NCBI GenBank assembly: GCA_018399285.1
Contig: JAGYOW010000001.1
Coordinates: 62,001 to 126,000, forward strand
Reading direction: 5' to 3'
DNA length: 64,000 bases
From: Desulfotignum sp.
Lineage (GTDB): Bacteria; Desulfobacterota; Desulfobacteria; Desulfobacterales; Desulfobacteraceae
The notes under the pieces are model-generated. The model was given only the letters and a program-made list of their open reading frames with translations, was not told where the DNA came from and did not search any database. The translations under genes and the position numbers were made by a program. Positions 27,690 through 37,311 of the stretch are shown one piece after another. How positions within the stretch are numbered: the stretch's first letter is position 1; each line of letters opens with the position of its first letter.

Positions 27690-28943
27690 GTGTGTCAGCC
27701 ATTGTCATTATATATTCATGTGCCTTTTTGCAAAAGAAAATGTCCGTATTGTGATTTTTTTTCAGTGACGGATCCCTCCCTGATTCCGGCATATGTGGCC
27801 GGGGTGTGCAAAGAGATCCGGATCTGGTCTGACATGACAACCGGCCGGGTTCAAACCCCCTTGCACACCCTTTACCTGGGGGGCGGGACCCCGTCTGTGC
27901 TGTCCGTGGCCCAGGCGGCCCGGATTCTGGAAACCGTGCATCAGGCATTGGGTGTGACACCGGATGCGGAAATCACCATGGAGGTGAATCCAGGGACAGT
28001 GGATGCCGCGTATCTGTCTGGTATCAGGCAAGTGGGGATCAACCGCCTCAGCATCGGGGCCCAGTCGTTTGATCCGGCCAAGCTGTCGTTTCTGTCCCGG
28101 ATCCATACCAGGGATCAGGTGTTTGAAACCCTGTCCGGGGCGGCCCGGGCCGGATTTTCCAATATCGGGCTGGATTTGATGTATGCGCTGCCTAAAGAAA
28201 CTGCAGATGGGTGGCAGACGGATCTGGACACGGCCCTGGCATTGGAGCTGCCGCATCTGTCCTGCTATATGCTGACCCTGGAGCCGGGCACTCCTTTTTA
28301 CGGGCAGTATCAAAGCGGGCATTTCAGCCCCTGTGGTCCGGACCGCCGCACAGAGTTTTTTGTCCACACTTCCCGGGTGCTGGAACATGCCGGATATGCG
28401 CATTATGAAGTGTCCAACTTTGCCAGGAACAGCGCGTTCCGATCCGTTCACAACACCCATTACTGGGAACGGGGGGCATATCTGGGAGTCGGCCCGTCCG
28501 CCCATTCGTTTGTGCCCGACGGGCTGTCAGGCACTGTCGCACAAAAATATGGTGTCAAATCCGGTCCGGGAGATGTGCCGGGATCACTGCCGGGTATTGT
28601 CAAAAAATCCGGTCCGGTCCGTGCCTGGAACAAGACGAATATTCAGATTTGGCTGGATCATGTGACCGCCGGCCGTCTGCCCTGGGCAGATCATGAAATT
28701 CTGAGTCCGGCCCAGGAAAAAATGGAACAGATTATGCTGGGACTTCGGACAGACATAGGGGTGGATATCAATGGCCTTCACCCGGAAATTCTGGTCCTGA
28801 TGGACCGGCTGGCCGGCCAGGGGTCCGGTGTTTTCTTTAACCATTCCAGAGAAGGTTTCAGTGCCCGGCATTTCAGGTTGACCCGTTCCGGGCTGACTTG
28901 TCTGGACGGTATTGTGGATGCCATCATCCGGAAGATCACATGA
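27690..28943 (+). CDS. hemW: HemW-type radical SAM heme chaperone
   Basis: Radical SAM protein, 417 aa from the GTG at 27690. AGGTGG (27678-27683) lies 6 bases upstream and the protein begins directly with the family's start, CQPLSLYIHVPFCKRKCPYC. Earlier in-frame starts would add an unlikely basic tail. Cys14, Cys18 and Cys21 bind the 4Fe-4S cluster; LYLGGGTPSVLS, SIGAQSF, NIGLDLMYALP and YEVSNFA follow, as in HemW. HemW carries heme rather than oxidising coproporphyrinogen, although such genes are often annotated as hemN. It is convergent with selB, 5 bases between. Confidence 0.9.
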   Translation: MCQPLSLYIHVPFCKRKCPYCDFFSVTDPSLIPAYVAGVCKEIRIWSDMTTGRVQTPLHTLYLGGGTPSVLSVAQAARILETVHQALGVTPDAEITMEVNPGTVDAAYLSGIRQVGINRLSIGAQSFDPAKLSFLSRIHTRDQVFETLSGAARAGFSNIGLDLMYALPKETADGWQTDLDTALALELPHLSCYMLTLEPGTPFYGQYQSGHFSPCGPDRRTEFFVHTSRVLEHAGYAHYEVSNFARNSAFRSVHNTHYWERGAYLGVGPSAHSFVPDGLSGTVAQKYGVKSGPGDVPGSLPGIVKKSGPVRAWNKTNIQIWLDHVTAGRLPWADHEILSPAQEKMEQIMLGLRTDIGVDINGLHPEILVLMDRLAGQGSGVFFNHSREGFSARHFRLTRSGLTCLDGIVDAIIRKIT

Positions 28944-28948
28944 CAGGC

Positions 28949-30862
28949 TTATGATTTCCTTCTCAGCTGCCGGGTGTCTCCCACCCGGATGGTCAGGTGA
29001 ATGGCATCAAAATACTCGATCAAAGGGATGACATATTTGCGGGAAATGCCGGTCATGTCTTTGAACTCCGGGGTGGTGATGGATTCGTTTTTCTTCAGAA
29101 ATGTCACCAGCTCCGCTTCCAGCCGGGCCATCACTTGTGCATCAAAGTACAGGTCATCTTTTGTTTTGATGATCTGTTTTTCATCGATCAGCATCTGAAG
29201 CACATCCATGGCGGTTTTTTTGTCCAGATCCAGGTCCTGACACACGGTCCGGAAAAAAGGCGGGGTCAGGCCGGCGGATCGGTAGATGCTTAGAATATCT
29301 TCTTTGATCTGGTGCTGATCCACCTGCAATGCCACTTTAAAATCCGCCAGTTTCACCAGATTTTTGTCCTGGATGACCGCATTTTCTTTTTCAAGACGGG
29401 AAAACAGGATGTTGAAAAATCTGGGATCCTTGATGTAGCGGAACTTGGATTTCAGCTCCTGGGTGGGCATGCCTTCCTTTAATGGATTGGCGGTATGGTA
29501 GTGCTGAATTTTTTCCAGCACCTTTTTTTTGAAGTCATCAAAAAACGCCCCGCTGACAAATGTCTGTTTTTCCTTGTCCGTCTGGATGACCGCCTGCTGG
29601 GCCAGCAGTTTCTGAAGGGTGGTAGACAGTTTTTTGTCAGACAGGTTGGTCATGATCCGCAGATCATTGAAATTCAAACCCTTGTATCCGTTCAAAGACA
29701 GAAAAAACAGAATGGTCTGCTCAGGATCATCTGCTGCCAGACCGGTCAGGCCTTGTATGACGGCGGCATCCATGTGCCGGTATTTTCTGGCCACAGGATT
29801 GAGAATAACCCCGCCGCCAATGGTTTTGACGGGTGAATAACTCCGGATCACATACCGGTCATCCTTGATGCAGCACACCGGAGATTCCAGCCGGAACTGC
29901 ACCAGCGCGTCCTCGCCGGGCAGCAGTTCATCTCGGTCAAGCAGGACCATATATCCTAAAATTTCACTGGTGCCGGAGTGGAACCGGACCCGGGTCCGGA
30001 CTTTGGCCGGTTTGGCATTGGATTTCAGATAATGAAATCCGGCATCCACCATATAGCTTTCGATCAGAGTGTCCGGGGTAGAAAGTATATCGCCCCGGTC
30101 GACCGATTCCTTGTCCAGTCCCTGGAAATTGATGGCCGTGCGCGTGCCGGGGCCGGCTTCATTCACGCTGCTGGAATGCACCTGAATTCCCCGGACCTTG
30201 GAGATGATCCGTTTGGGATAAACCATGATGTCTTCCCCCACCCGGATATGGCCCGAGGTCAGGGTACCGGTGATCACGGTGCCGAATCCTTTCATGCTGA
30301 ACACCCGGTCCACGGGCAGCCGGAAAATGGAGGAAAATCTGCGTTCCGGCAGCTGCCGGCAGATTTTTTCCAGGGCCGCCAGAAAATCATCCAACCCCTG
30401 ACCCGTGGCCGAAGAAACGGGAATGACGGGCTGGTCTTCCAGAAACGTGCCGTCCACAAAATCATGAATATCTTCCAGGGCCAGCTCCAGCAGATCCTCA
30501 TCCACCAGATCGGTCTTGGTCAATGCGATCAGCCCGTGTTCAATGCCCATGAGGTGACAGATCTCCATGTGCTCCCGGGTCTGGGGCATCACGCCTTCGT
30601 CCGCCGCAATGACCATGGTGACCACATCGATCCCGGAAGACCCGGCCACCATATTTTTCACGAATTTTTCATGGCCGGGCATGTCCACAATCCCGATATG
30701 GGTGCCCCCGGGCAAATCCAGAAAGGCAAACCCAAGTTCAATGGTGATGCCCCGCTGTTTTTCTTCTTTGAGACGGTCGGTTTCAATGCCGGTGAGTGCT
30801 TTGACCAGGCTGGTCTTGCCGTGATCGATGTGGCCGGCTGTGCCGAGTATGATGTTTTCCAC
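28949..30862 (-). CDS. selB: Selenocysteine-specific translation elongation factor SelB
   Basis: GTPase of 637 aa that delivers selenocysteinyl-tRNA to UGA codons. The GTPase domain (1-170) has [20 protein letters not shown] and DMPGHEKF. Beta-barrel domains follow, and the C-terminal third is a series of winged helices (from about residue 370) that bind the SECIS hairpin. Presence of SelB directly supports reading the UGA in the HesB-like gene at 12810. selA, selC and selD are not in the window. A small membrane protein gene lies 5 bases upstream. Confidence 0.95.
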   Translation of the reverse strand: MENIILGTAGHIDHGKTSLVKALTGIETDRLKEEKQRGITIELGFAFLDLPGGTHIGIVDMPGHEKFVKNMVAGSSGIDVVTMVIAADEGVMPQTREHMEICHLMGIEHGLIALTKTDLVDEDLLELALEDIHDFVDGTFLEDQPVIPVSSATGQGLDDFLAALEKICRQLPERRFSSIFRLPVDRVFSMKGFGTVITGTLTSGHIRVGEDIMVYPKRIISKVRGIQVHSSSVNEAGPGTRTAINFQGLDKESVDRGDILSTPDTLIESYMVDAGFHYLKSNAKPAKVRTRVRFHSGTSEILGYMVLLDRDELLPGEDALVQFRLESPVCCIKDDRYVIRSYSPVKTIGGGVILNPVARKYRHMDAAVIQGLTGLAADDPEQTILFFLSLNGYKGLNFNDLRIMTNLSDKKLSTTLQKLLAQQAVIQTDKEKQTFVSGAFFDDFKKKVLEKIQHYHTANPLKEGMPTQELKSKFRYIKDPRFFNILFSRLEKENAVIQDKNLVKLADFKVALQVDQHQIKEDILSIYRSAGLTPPFFRTVCQDLDLDKKTAMDVLQMLIDEKQIIKTKDDLYFDAQVMARLEAELVTFLKKNESITTPEFKDMTGISRKYVIPLIEYFDAIHLTIRVGDTRQLRRKS

Positions 30863-30867
30863 TGGAG

Positions 30868-31050
30868 CTATCCTTTTTTACCGGCTTTGGAAGTTTTAAA
30901 ATACCGCATGGCATAGGCCAGGGCCACCAGCAACAGACCGGTGATAACCCCATGAAACAGCCCCCATTCCGGCCGGAAAACCCGGATCAGAAGAATGCCG
31001 AACACCAGTCCGAGAATGAGCCGGATCACAAAGATGAGCAATGTATTCAT
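30868..31050 (-). CDS. Small membrane protein, 60 aa, unrecognised
   Basis: Short protein with two predicted membrane helices (about residues 4-22 and 32-49) joined by a short loop FRPEWGLFHG, then a basic tail (KTSKAGKKG). AAGGAACGGC precedes the ATG. Composition is protein-like and it sits 5 bases from selB on the same strand, so translation is plausible. No family name comes to mind; it need not be related to selenocysteine. Confidence 0.65.
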   Translation of the reverse strand: MNTLLIFVIRLILGLVFGILLIRVFRPEWGLFHGVITGLLLVALAYAMRYFKTSKAGKKG

Positions 31051-31218
31051 GCCGTTCCTTAAATTGTTTGTATGGTTTCAGTTTTTTTGTATCAAAAGAT
31101 AATAGTCAAACAACCGTGCCAGGTCAATGTTTAATGTCAGCCCCTTTTTTCAGCAGGGTTTGTTAAAAAACTATTGAAAAATAAAATCAGTTCGGATATA
31201 TTATTAAGGTTTTTTGCG

Positions 31219-31294
31219 GTGGGTGTAGCTCAGTTGGTAGAGCACCAGGTTGTGGCCCTGGTGGCCGCGGGTTCAAGTCCCGTCACTCACCCCA
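31219..31294 (+). tRNA. tRNA-His (GTG)
   Basis: Cloverleaf with acceptor GTGGGTG/CACTCAC (one G-U pair), anticodon stem CCAGG, loop TTGTGGC with anticodon GTG, T arm with GTTCAAG and an encoded CCA at 31292-31294. The extra G at 31218 opposite the discriminator C is the G-1 mark of tRNA-His. Confidence 0.97.
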
Positions 31295-31343
31295 TTCACA
31301 TTTCCGCCGGTTCCTTTTTTCCTTTGCCTGACAAGAAAATTAT

Positions 31344-32048
31344 TTAAAGCAGCGGCATGCGGGGCATGTCTGAAAGAATCCGCTGCTGCCTTGTTTCCAT
31401 GCTCGGGGTCGGCTCGCTGGGAGACAATATATGGGGACTGGGAAGAATTGCTGCCATCAGGGCCGCCTGATCCGGTGTCAGTTCGGCGGCGGAGGATTGA
31501 TAATATCGCCAGGCACCTGCCTGGGCTCCCACGATACCGGTGCCCCAGTCCACGGTATTCAGATACATTTCCAGAATTCGCATTTTGTCCCATATCAGTT
31601 CAATCAGCAACGTGTACCAGACTTCTCCCAGTTTTCTCAGAGGATTGCGCGTGGCCGGCAGAAACACGGAACGGGCCGCCTGCATGGTGATGGTGCTGGC
31701 CCCTCTGGCAGATTTTCCTTCGAAGACGTCGTTGATAACAATTTTTATCTCTTGGAAATCAAATCCATGATGGGTGAGAAAGCGCTGGTCTTCCGCGGCA
31801 ATGACCGCTTGTTTCAAATGAGGCGATATGTCTGACAGGTTCCGCCATTCATAAGCCGGCACCACATAGTGCGCATCAAACCACTGATGGCGCAGCCGCT
31901 CCCATACCATGTTGACGGTAAACGGCGGGTTGACATATTTCAATACCGCCACCTGGAGCAGGGTCAGGCTGACCAGGACCAGAAAAAATTTGACCAGGGT
32001 TTTGAACACCCATGCAGCAATGGCGTGGCGTTGTGTTTTCTTTTTCAT
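31344..32048 (-). CDS. mtgA: Monofunctional biosynthetic peptidoglycan transglycosylase
   Basis: GT51 enzyme of 234 aa that polymerises lipid II glycan strands at the periplasmic side. The N-terminal basic end and a membrane helix (about residues 15-38) anchor it. The GT51 motifs are AVIAAEDQRFLTHHGFD (catalytic Glu), RGASTITMQAARSVFL, KLGEVWYTLLIELIWDKMRILEMYLN and ALMAAILPSP. I use the ATG at 32048, preceded by AAGGA with a 6-base gap. No transpeptidase domain is present, as expected for MtgA. It is monocistronic, between tRNA-His and a small gene on the plus strand. Confidence 0.93.
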   Translation of the reverse strand: MKKKTQRHAIAAWVFKTLVKFFLVLVSLTLLQVAVLKYVNPPFTVNMVWERLRHQWFDAHYVVPAYEWRNLSDISPHLKQAVIAAEDQRFLTHHGFDFQEIKIVINDVFEGKSARGASTITMQAARSVFLPATRNPLRKLGEVWYTLLIELIWDKMRILEMYLNTVDWGTGIVGAQAGAWRYYQSSAAELTPDQAALMAAILPSPHILSPSEPTPSMETRQQRILSDMPRMPLL

Positions 32049-32175
32049 GGGTTTCCTTTTTGTCCGGAATCGTATCGGCAATTCGGGTGGTTGTCAATCC
32101 GGTTTGTCCATGATATAGACCTGCTATGAACCAGAAGATCTCATAATTGGAAGGATCAGAGGCAACAAACGTCTT

Positions 32176-32355
32176 ATGACATATAATTTCGATCCGGACA
32201 AATGGTATGATGATGAATTGTTCATCATTGACACAAAGTTCAAGCAAGGGAAAATGGACCAAAAAGCCTATGACCGGGCCGTGGCGGAACTGGACCGGCA
32301 ACTGGCTGATATGTGGCGCCGACTGGACGGTACCTATCAGGTGGGAAAGGATTGA
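32176..32355 (+). CDS. Small acidic/basic protein, 59 aa, unrecognised
   Basis: A short frame from ATG 32176 to TGA 32353-32355 encodes a charged, helix-prone protein: YNFDPDKWYDDELFI at the start and QKAYDRAVAELDRQLADMWRRL in the second half, which looks like an amphipathic coiled segment. Codon use resembles the surrounding genes. The upstream GGAAGGATCAGAGG is far from the start, so initiation is not certain. I do not know the family. It lies between mtgA (divergent) and tRNA-Arg. Confidence 0.55.
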   Translation: MTYNFDPDKWYDDELFIIDTKFKQGKMDQKAYDRAVAELDRQLADMWRRLDGTYQVGKD

Positions 32356-32427
32356 TCCTGTCCCGGTAATGGGGATCTTGCGAAGTTTCTGCAACTGTGA
32401 TATTCATGATCCGTTTTTGTAATCTGC

Positions 32428-32504
32428 GCGCCCGTAGCTCAGCTGGATAGAGCATTGGACTTCGAATCCAAGGGTCGGGGGTTCGAATCCCTCCGGGCGT
32501 GCCA
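32428..32504 (+). tRNA. tRNA-Arg (TCG)
   Basis: 77 nt with acceptor GCGCCCG/CGGGCGT, anticodon stem TTGGA/TCCAA, loop CTTCGAA giving anticodon TCG (reads CGA), T arm GGTTCGAATCC and encoded CCA (32502-32504). DUF1847 starts 28 bases downstream. Confidence 0.97.
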
Positions 32505-32531
32505 TATTCTTAGAAATTCCAGGAGGAAACC

Positions 32532-33230
32532 ATGGCCCATCACAAGAAAAAGCCCTCTCCGGCTTGTGCGGCCTGTGACATACCCATGGAACAGAAAATC
32601 TGTTTTACAGATCAGGGAAAAGGCCCGAAAGGGTGCCCGACGGTGGCGTATCCATCGGTTCTGGAAGCAGCCAATCAAGCCTATGCGGAATCGGATGTGA
32701 ACCAGTTCGCCCATATGGCATCGGTGCAGGAGGCCCACTGTTATGCCAATCGGGATCAGAAACCCTATGTGATGCAGCCGTGCAAAACCCGGATCGTGGA
32801 GACGTGCGAATTTGCGAAAAAAATGGGATATCAAAGGCTCGGGCTGGTGTTCTGTCTGGGGTTGGCCAGTGAGGCCGGCACGGTGGGAGAAATTCTTTCC
32901 GATTATGGGTTTGAGGTGGTGTCTGTTTGCTGTAAAGCCGGGAGGTCGTCTAAAGACCTGATCGGCATTGAAGAGGAAGACAAGATCTTCAGAGGAACAG
33001 ACGAATCCATGTGCAATCCTGTTTTTCAGGCCATGCTGCTGAACCAGGAAAACGTGGATTTCAATATTCTTTTAGGGTTGTGCGTGGGCCATGATTCCCT
33101 GTTTTTCAAGTATACGAATGTTCCTACCACCGTGCTGGCGGTCAAGGACCGGGTCACCGGACATAACCCCCTGGCCGCTGTTTACCAGGCCGATTCTTAT
33201 TATCGGAAAATTCGCCATCCTGATTTATGA
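32532..33230 (+). CDS. DUF1847 domain protein, Cys-rich
   Basis: Protein of 232 aa with the DUF1847 layout. The N-terminus has CAACDIP and a later CPTVA. The body has LGLVFCLGLASEAGTVGEIL, VVSVCCKAGRS, CNPVFQAMLLN and a metal- or cluster-like GLCVGHDSLFFKYTNVP. Many Cys residues, several conserved in the family, suggest a metal or iron-sulfur site; the function is not established. The start follows AGGAGGAAACC. The stop overlaps the surE start by 4 bases, so the two are translated together. Confidence 0.8.
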   Translation: MAHHKKKPSPACAACDIPMEQKICFTDQGKGPKGCPTVAYPSVLEAANQAYAESDVNQFAHMASVQEAHCYANRDQKPYVMQPCKTRIVETCEFAKKMGYQRLGLVFCLGLASEAGTVGEILSDYGFEVVSVCCKAGRSSKDLIGIEEEDKIFRGTDESMCNPVFQAMLLNQENVDFNILLGLCVGHDSLFFKYTNVPTTVLAVKDRVTGHNPLAAVYQADSYYRKIRHPDL

Positions 33231-33979
33231 AAATTCTTCTCACCAATGATGACGGGTATCAGGCCATAGGTGTTCAGACCCTGTTCCGGGTGTTGGGCAA
33301 GAAACACCAGGTGGTCATGGTGGCGCCGGATCGGGAAAGAAGCGCGGTGAGTCACAGTATCACCCTGCATCACCCGGTGCGGATGCACAGAATCGAATCC
33401 GGCCGCCAAAAAAAAATTTATGCTGTGGACGGCACCCCGGCCGATTGTGTCAAGCTCGGGCTGGCTGAATGTTTCAAAACCCCGCCGGACTGGGTGATTG
33501 CCGGAATCAATCCCGGAAGCAATATCGGCATTGACATCAACTATTCCGGAACGGTTGGCGCTGCCCGGGAAGGGGCTTTGAACGGAATTTCCGGGCTGGC
33601 CGCCTCCATCAAGCTGGATCAGGTCATGGATTATGATAACCTGGCCCGGTATGTGATGAATATGGTTGAGGCCATCGGTGAAAAAGGCCTGCCATCCGGC
33701 ACGTTCCTGAATGTCAATGCACCGGGGATCGCTTTTTCACAAATTCAGGGGATTAGAATCACCCGCCAGGCGTTGAACAATCTGTCCAGCCGGTTTGAAA
33801 AAAGGCAGGATCCCAAACAGCGCAATTATTACTGGTATGGCACTCAGGAGCCGGTATCCGGAAAACCGGATACTGATGTCAATGCTGTTTCGCAGAATTG
33901 TCTTTCCATTACCCCGATTCAGTGTGACCTCACGGATTACAAAACTCTGGCTGAGATGCCCAAATTTTCCATTGACTGA
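33227..33979 (+). CDS. surE: 5'-nucleotidase SurE
   Basis: Divalent-metal-dependent nucleoside monophosphatase of 250 aa. It opens with KILLTNDDGYQAIG, where Asp8-Asp9 are metal ligands, followed by APDRERSAVSHSIT, DGTPADCVKLGL and GINPGSNIGIDINYSGTVGAAREGAL, all SurE blocks. Length is usual. It overlaps the DUF1847 gene by 4 bases, and 25 bases after it lies the PGPGW gene. Confidence 0.95.
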   Translation: MKILLTNDDGYQAIGVQTLFRVLGKKHQVVMVAPDRERSAVSHSITLHHPVRMHRIESGRQKKIYAVDGTPADCVKLGLAECFKTPPDWVIAGINPGSNIGIDINYSGTVGAAREGALNGISGLAASIKLDQVMDYDNLARYVMNMVEAIGEKGLPSGTFLNVNAPGIAFSQIQGIRITRQALNNLSSRFEKRQDPKQRNYYWYGTQEPVSGKPDTDVNAVSQNCLSITPIQCDLTDYKTLAEMPKFSID

Positions 33980-34004
33980 AGTTATCCTTTCCAGGAGTCC
34001 ATAA

Positions 34005-34427
34005 GTGAACCGGTTGCTTGAAATGGTCATGCAGTATCCGTCGGTGCTGGCCGGGGTGACCATTGTATCTGTGGCTGGGTTTATTTTCAGTATTCTGGGG
34101 GTTTCCTGGCTGGTTTGCTGGCTGCCGTCCAATTATTTTATGCTGTTTGACAATCCGACATCCGTGCCCAGGTTGTTTCGACCCCGGGTGCAGATAGTCA
34201 AAAATATGGCCGGGGCCGTATTGGTCTGTTTAGGCCTGGTGATGTTGATTGTGCCTGGCCAGGGCCTGTTGACCCTGTTTCTGGGGCTGGTGATCATGAA
34301 TTTTCCAGGGAAAAGAAAGGTGATCCGGTTCCTGATCCGCCTGAAAACCATACAGACCTCTTTGAACTGGATACGCAGAAAAAAAGGGCGGCTCCCTTTT
34401 GTTTTCCCGATTTTCAAGAACAGATAA
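34005..34427 (+). CDS. PGPGW-family small transmembrane protein
   Basis: Membrane protein of 140 aa from a GTG at 34005, with helices near residues 15-40 and 68-95. The block LMLIVPGQGLLTLFLGLVIMNFP corresponds to the PGPGW family motif (here PGQGL). It is followed by a basic C-terminal region KRKVIRFLIRLKTIQ. Function unknown. It follows surE by 25 bases and is convergent with the MTA phosphorylase gene, 15 bases apart. Confidence 0.72.
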   Translation: MNRLLEMVMQYPSVLAGVTIVSVAGFIFSILGVSWLVCWLPSNYFMLFDNPTSVPRLFRPRVQIVKNMAGAVLVCLGLVMLIVPGQGLLTLFLGLVIMNFPGKRKVIRFLIRLKTIQTSLNWIRRKKGRLPFVFPIFKNR

Positions 34428-34442
34428 CTCTGGTTTTTTATC

Positions 34443-35288
34443 TTATTTGCGCAAGATTGTCAGCATGTCTTTGAAAGATGCCGGAACCTGATCATCCGGA
34501 GTGATCACCGCGTCTTTTAACGAAGTCCGGCAGCTGCAATCTGCCGGGGGCGGTTCAGATACCATCAGCAACCGCAGCAGATCCTGGACAGACTCAATGC
34601 TCTGACTGTAAAGGGCCAGCACCGATGCCAGACTGGCATGGTGGGACGGATCCTCCTTCCAGCAGTCATAATCGGTGACAATGCAGATAGCGGCATAGCA
34701 GATCTGGGCCTCTTTTGCCAGAAACGCCTCCGGCACATTGGTCATGCCCACCAAATCGCATCCGGCCAGGCGCAGAAAATGGCTTTCCGCTTTGGTGCCC
34801 AGGCGGGGGCCTTCCACACAGGCATAGGTTTTGCCGAAATGAAAGGTCAGATCCATTTCTTCGGCATGGTCTGCCATCCATCGGTTCAGGCGGGTGCATA
34901 CCGGTTCAGCCGTAGAGATGTGGGCTGACAGCCCGCTGCCGAAAAAGCTGGACTGCCGCCTGCCTCTGGTCCAGTCAAAATACTGGGATGGAAAAACGAT
35001 GTCACCGGGATGGATATCTTCCTGAAGGCTTCCTGTGGCAGACACACTGATGATCCGGTTGGCCCCCAGCTTTTTGAGCGCAAAAATGTTGGCCGGGTAA
35101 TTGATTTCATGGGGCAGCCGTTCATGGTTTTTGCCATGACGGGGAAGAAACAGCATCTTTGTGTTCTGATATACGGCTTTGACAATCGGCGCAGAAGGGG
35201 ACCCGAACGGGGTGTCGGTCTGCAATGTTTCAATGGTTTCAAGTCCCTGGATATGATAAAGCCCGGTGCCGCCGATAATTGCAAGCAT
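34443..35288 (-). CDS. S-methyl-5'-thioadenosine phosphorylase (or related purine phosphorylase)
   Basis: MTAP/PNP family enzyme of 281 aa that cleaves MTA to adenine and methylthioribose-1-phosphate. ATG 35288 begins directly with MLAIIGGTGLYHIQGLE; FLPRHGKNHERLPHEINYPANIFALK, SATGSLQEDIHPGDIVFPSQYFDWTRG-type blocks (residues about 87-111) and YACVEGPRLGTKAESHFLR and MTNVPEAFLAKEA follow. The C-terminal residues beyond 245 include CSCRTSLKDAV. Members of this family may use methylthioinosine or inosine instead; the residues do not settle this. Confidence 0.88.
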   Translation of the reverse strand: MLAIIGGTGLYHIQGLETIETLQTDTPFGSPSAPIVKAVYQNTKMLFLPRHGKNHERLPHEINYPANIFALKKLGANRIISVSATGSLQEDIHPGDIVFPSQYFDWTRGRRQSSFFGSGLSAHISTAEPVCTRLNRWMADHAEEMDLTFHFGKTYACVEGPRLGTKAESHFLRLAGCDLVGMTNVPEAFLAKEAQICYAAICIVTDYDCWKEDPSHHASLASVLALYSQSIESVQDLLRLLMVSEPPPADCSCRTSLKDAVITPDDQVPASFKDMLTILRK

Positions 35289-35513
35289 CTTGTATGAGTT
35301 CCTCAAAATGGGGTTAATTTGAATTTTCAGTACAGGCACATACCATTAAACCGGGTAAATATCAAAATTAAAATTCAATCCCGAAGATTTTTTAGCATTC
35401 ATGGGTGATCTTCTGGCCGGGGTCTAAGTCAAAGCGGACGGTCGGATCAATCCATGGATTTGAAGTCGCAGTCGCTGGAAAGAAGATATCCGGGGTCGGA
35501 TTGTGTCATCAAA

Positions 35514-35968
35514 TCAAGAGGATCGGTTTTGCAGCAGCGGGGATATGAAAAACCAGGCCAGTCCCAGAATCTGGAGGCTCAGGATCATGAGAAAGGCGGT
35601 ATGGTATCCGGCCGGACAGTCGGACTGGAAAGCTTAAAGTCAGTCCGGTCCAGAGACATCACATCCCGCAGCCAGGGGCCGGCCCACAGACCTTGGACCG
35701 CCATGAACCCGGCCTGGGACAGCATGGTCAAAGGCGCAATTCGCCAGAAGGTGAGACTCTGAAATACTTGAATAACACCCTGAATCTGATGGGAAAACGG
35801 CTCGGGCACCGGTTTTTTGACTGATTCCGGCACCACCGTGAATACGGCTGCCGCCATCAGGACACATAGAACGCCCAGACCCAGGAACACCCGGACCAGG
35901 AGGGCAGGGGCCAAGGGGCTGGCCGATGGTTTCACCGCTGTTCTGCGCATGCCGTCAGGCTTTGTCAT
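35514..35968 (-). pseudogene. Remnant of an MFS-type transporter
   Basis: Two pieces of a major facilitator transporter lie on the minus strand in different frames. From about 35968 comes PALLVRVFLGLGVLCVLMAAAVFTVVPESV and then FWRIAPLTMLSQAGFMAVQGLWAGPWLRDVMSLDRT, at 35585-35968. After a join the last helix, AFLMILSLQILGLAWFFISPLL, reads to TGA 35514-35516. The first half of the protein and one or more later helices are missing, so this is true decay rather than one base error. Upstream 35289-35513 (225 bases) holds no gene I can recognise. Confidence 0.75.
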
Positions 35969-36015
35969 GCCGCCCCTGAAGATCCTGTTCCCGCGTCCGG
36001 GTGTTTGGTCCGTGG

Positions 36016-37311
36016 TTACAAAATTTTATTCACGGTTTCCATGGATAAATTGAACACTTTTTCATTAAACCGGGATTTTAAAGCAAAGACAAGCATATCT
36101 TTGTTGAGCACGATTTCATGTTTTGCCAGCAGGGCCAGAGAGGCCAAAGCCCAGTCGGTCTTTTTGATTTTCATGGCCTTGAAATCGATCTCCTCCACCT
36201 GTGCCGGGGTGTCGGGAATGGCCACGCTGGTTTCCTTGAGCACATAGGTATCCGGGGACAGGGCGGCAAAAATCTTTTGTCGCCGGGCCACGCCTTCATC
36301 ACTTAAAGCCAGCACCACAGTGGGGGATTCGATCCCGGTGTATCCGATTTTTTCCGGGGACAGCAGGATTTCCGAGACGGACTGGCCCCTGAGCACGGTG
36401 ATATTGTAGTCGTTTTTAATGGACACGTTCAATCCGCCGGAGATTCCGGCAAAACAGACCATATCCCCGGCAGTGACGATGCGCATGCCCGCAGACCCCA
36501 GAATCACCACCTCGTGCCGTCTGGCATCGGGCATGTCAAACTGTCTTTTGACCACAAAGGGGTCGGGGAATTTGCCTTTTTCTTTTGCCAGCTGCCGGTA
36601 TCTGTCTCCATATTCGGGCCGCTGGTTTTTCTCGATCACCCCGCCCGGAGATGGTCTTTGTTCGATCATCTGGTCGATCACTTTGGGGGTGAGCTGATTG
36701 CGTTTGGTGTACCGGCCCGTGCACAACCCCAAAGTTTCCACAACAGAAAATCCTTTGTGTTTCATGGCTGAGACCAGTTCATCGGACAGTCCGTCATCCA
36801 TCCCGGAGATCCGTGACACATAGCTGGCTCCGGCACTTTCCACCACACCGCAGATGTCCATGGGAATTTCCGCCTGGTTGAGAAATTCGGATCCCACCAC
36901 GGCATCGCTGGGCGTGGTGGCGGAATACTGGCCCCCGGTCATGCCGAAATTGAAGTTGTTCAAAATAATCAGGGTTAAATCCATGTTTTTCCGGCAGGCG
37001 GACAGCACATGGGCGCCGCCGATACCCATGCCCCCGTCTCCCATGGTCACGATGACGTTCAGGGACGGATCAGCCAGTTTCAGGCCGGCGGCATAGGTCA
37101 ATGCCCGGCCATGAACCCCGTGCAGGGCATGGACATTGAAAAACGTGTCAAACAGACCGGAACACCCGATATCGGTGACGATCACGGTTTTATGATCCGG
37201 GATGCCCATTTTTATCAGCGCGGCATCCAGGCTTTTGGTAATGCGTTCATGGGTGCAGCCCGGGCAGAATACCGGGGGTCGGCTGGTATTTAAAAAACTA
37301 TTCATTTTCAA
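36016..37311 (-). CDS. 2-oxoacid:ferredoxin oxidoreductase, beta subunit fused to gamma domain
   Basis: Protein of 431 aa combining two domains. Residues 1-240 form the TPP-binding beta part: FCPGCTHERI, IGCSGLFDTFF, GDGGMGIGGAHVL and ILNNFNFGMTGGQYSATTPSD are typical of KorB/VorB. Residues about 250-431 carry the gamma domain (HEVVILGSAGMRIVTAGDM), which usually is a separate chain. The complex oxidatively decarboxylates 2-oxoacids to acyl-CoA and reduces ferredoxin. No small ferredoxin-like (delta) subunit is encoded here. It overlaps the alpha gene by 14 bases. The substrate is uncertain: 2-oxoglutarate, branched-chain or aryl 2-oxoacid. Confidence 0.88.
   Translation of the reverse strand: MKMNSFLNTSRPPVFCPGCTHERITKSLDAALIKMGIPDHKTVIVTDIGCSGLFDTFFNVHALHGVHGRALTYAAGLKLADPSLNVIVTMGDGGMGIGGAHVLSACRKNMDLTLIILNNFNFGMTGGQYSATTPSDAVVGSEFLNQAEIPMDICGVVESAGASYVSRISGMDDGLSDELVSAMKHKGFSVVETLGLCTGRYTKRNQLTPKVIDQMIEQRPSPGGVIEKNQRPEYGDRYRQLAKEKGKFPDPFVVKRQFDMPDARRHEVVILGSAGMRIVTAGDMVCFAGISGGLNVSIKNDYNITVLRGQSVSEILLSPEKIGYTGIESPTVVLALSDEGVARRQKIFAALSPDTYVLKETSVAIPDTPAQVEEIDFKAMKIKKTDWALASLALLAKHEIVLNKDMLVFALKSRFNEKVFNLSMETVNKIL

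Noticed and set aside
29978-30916. Long open frame on the plus strand inside selB
   Set aside because: It overlaps a complete SelB and has shadow-like composition (many Gly, His, Gln, Phe).
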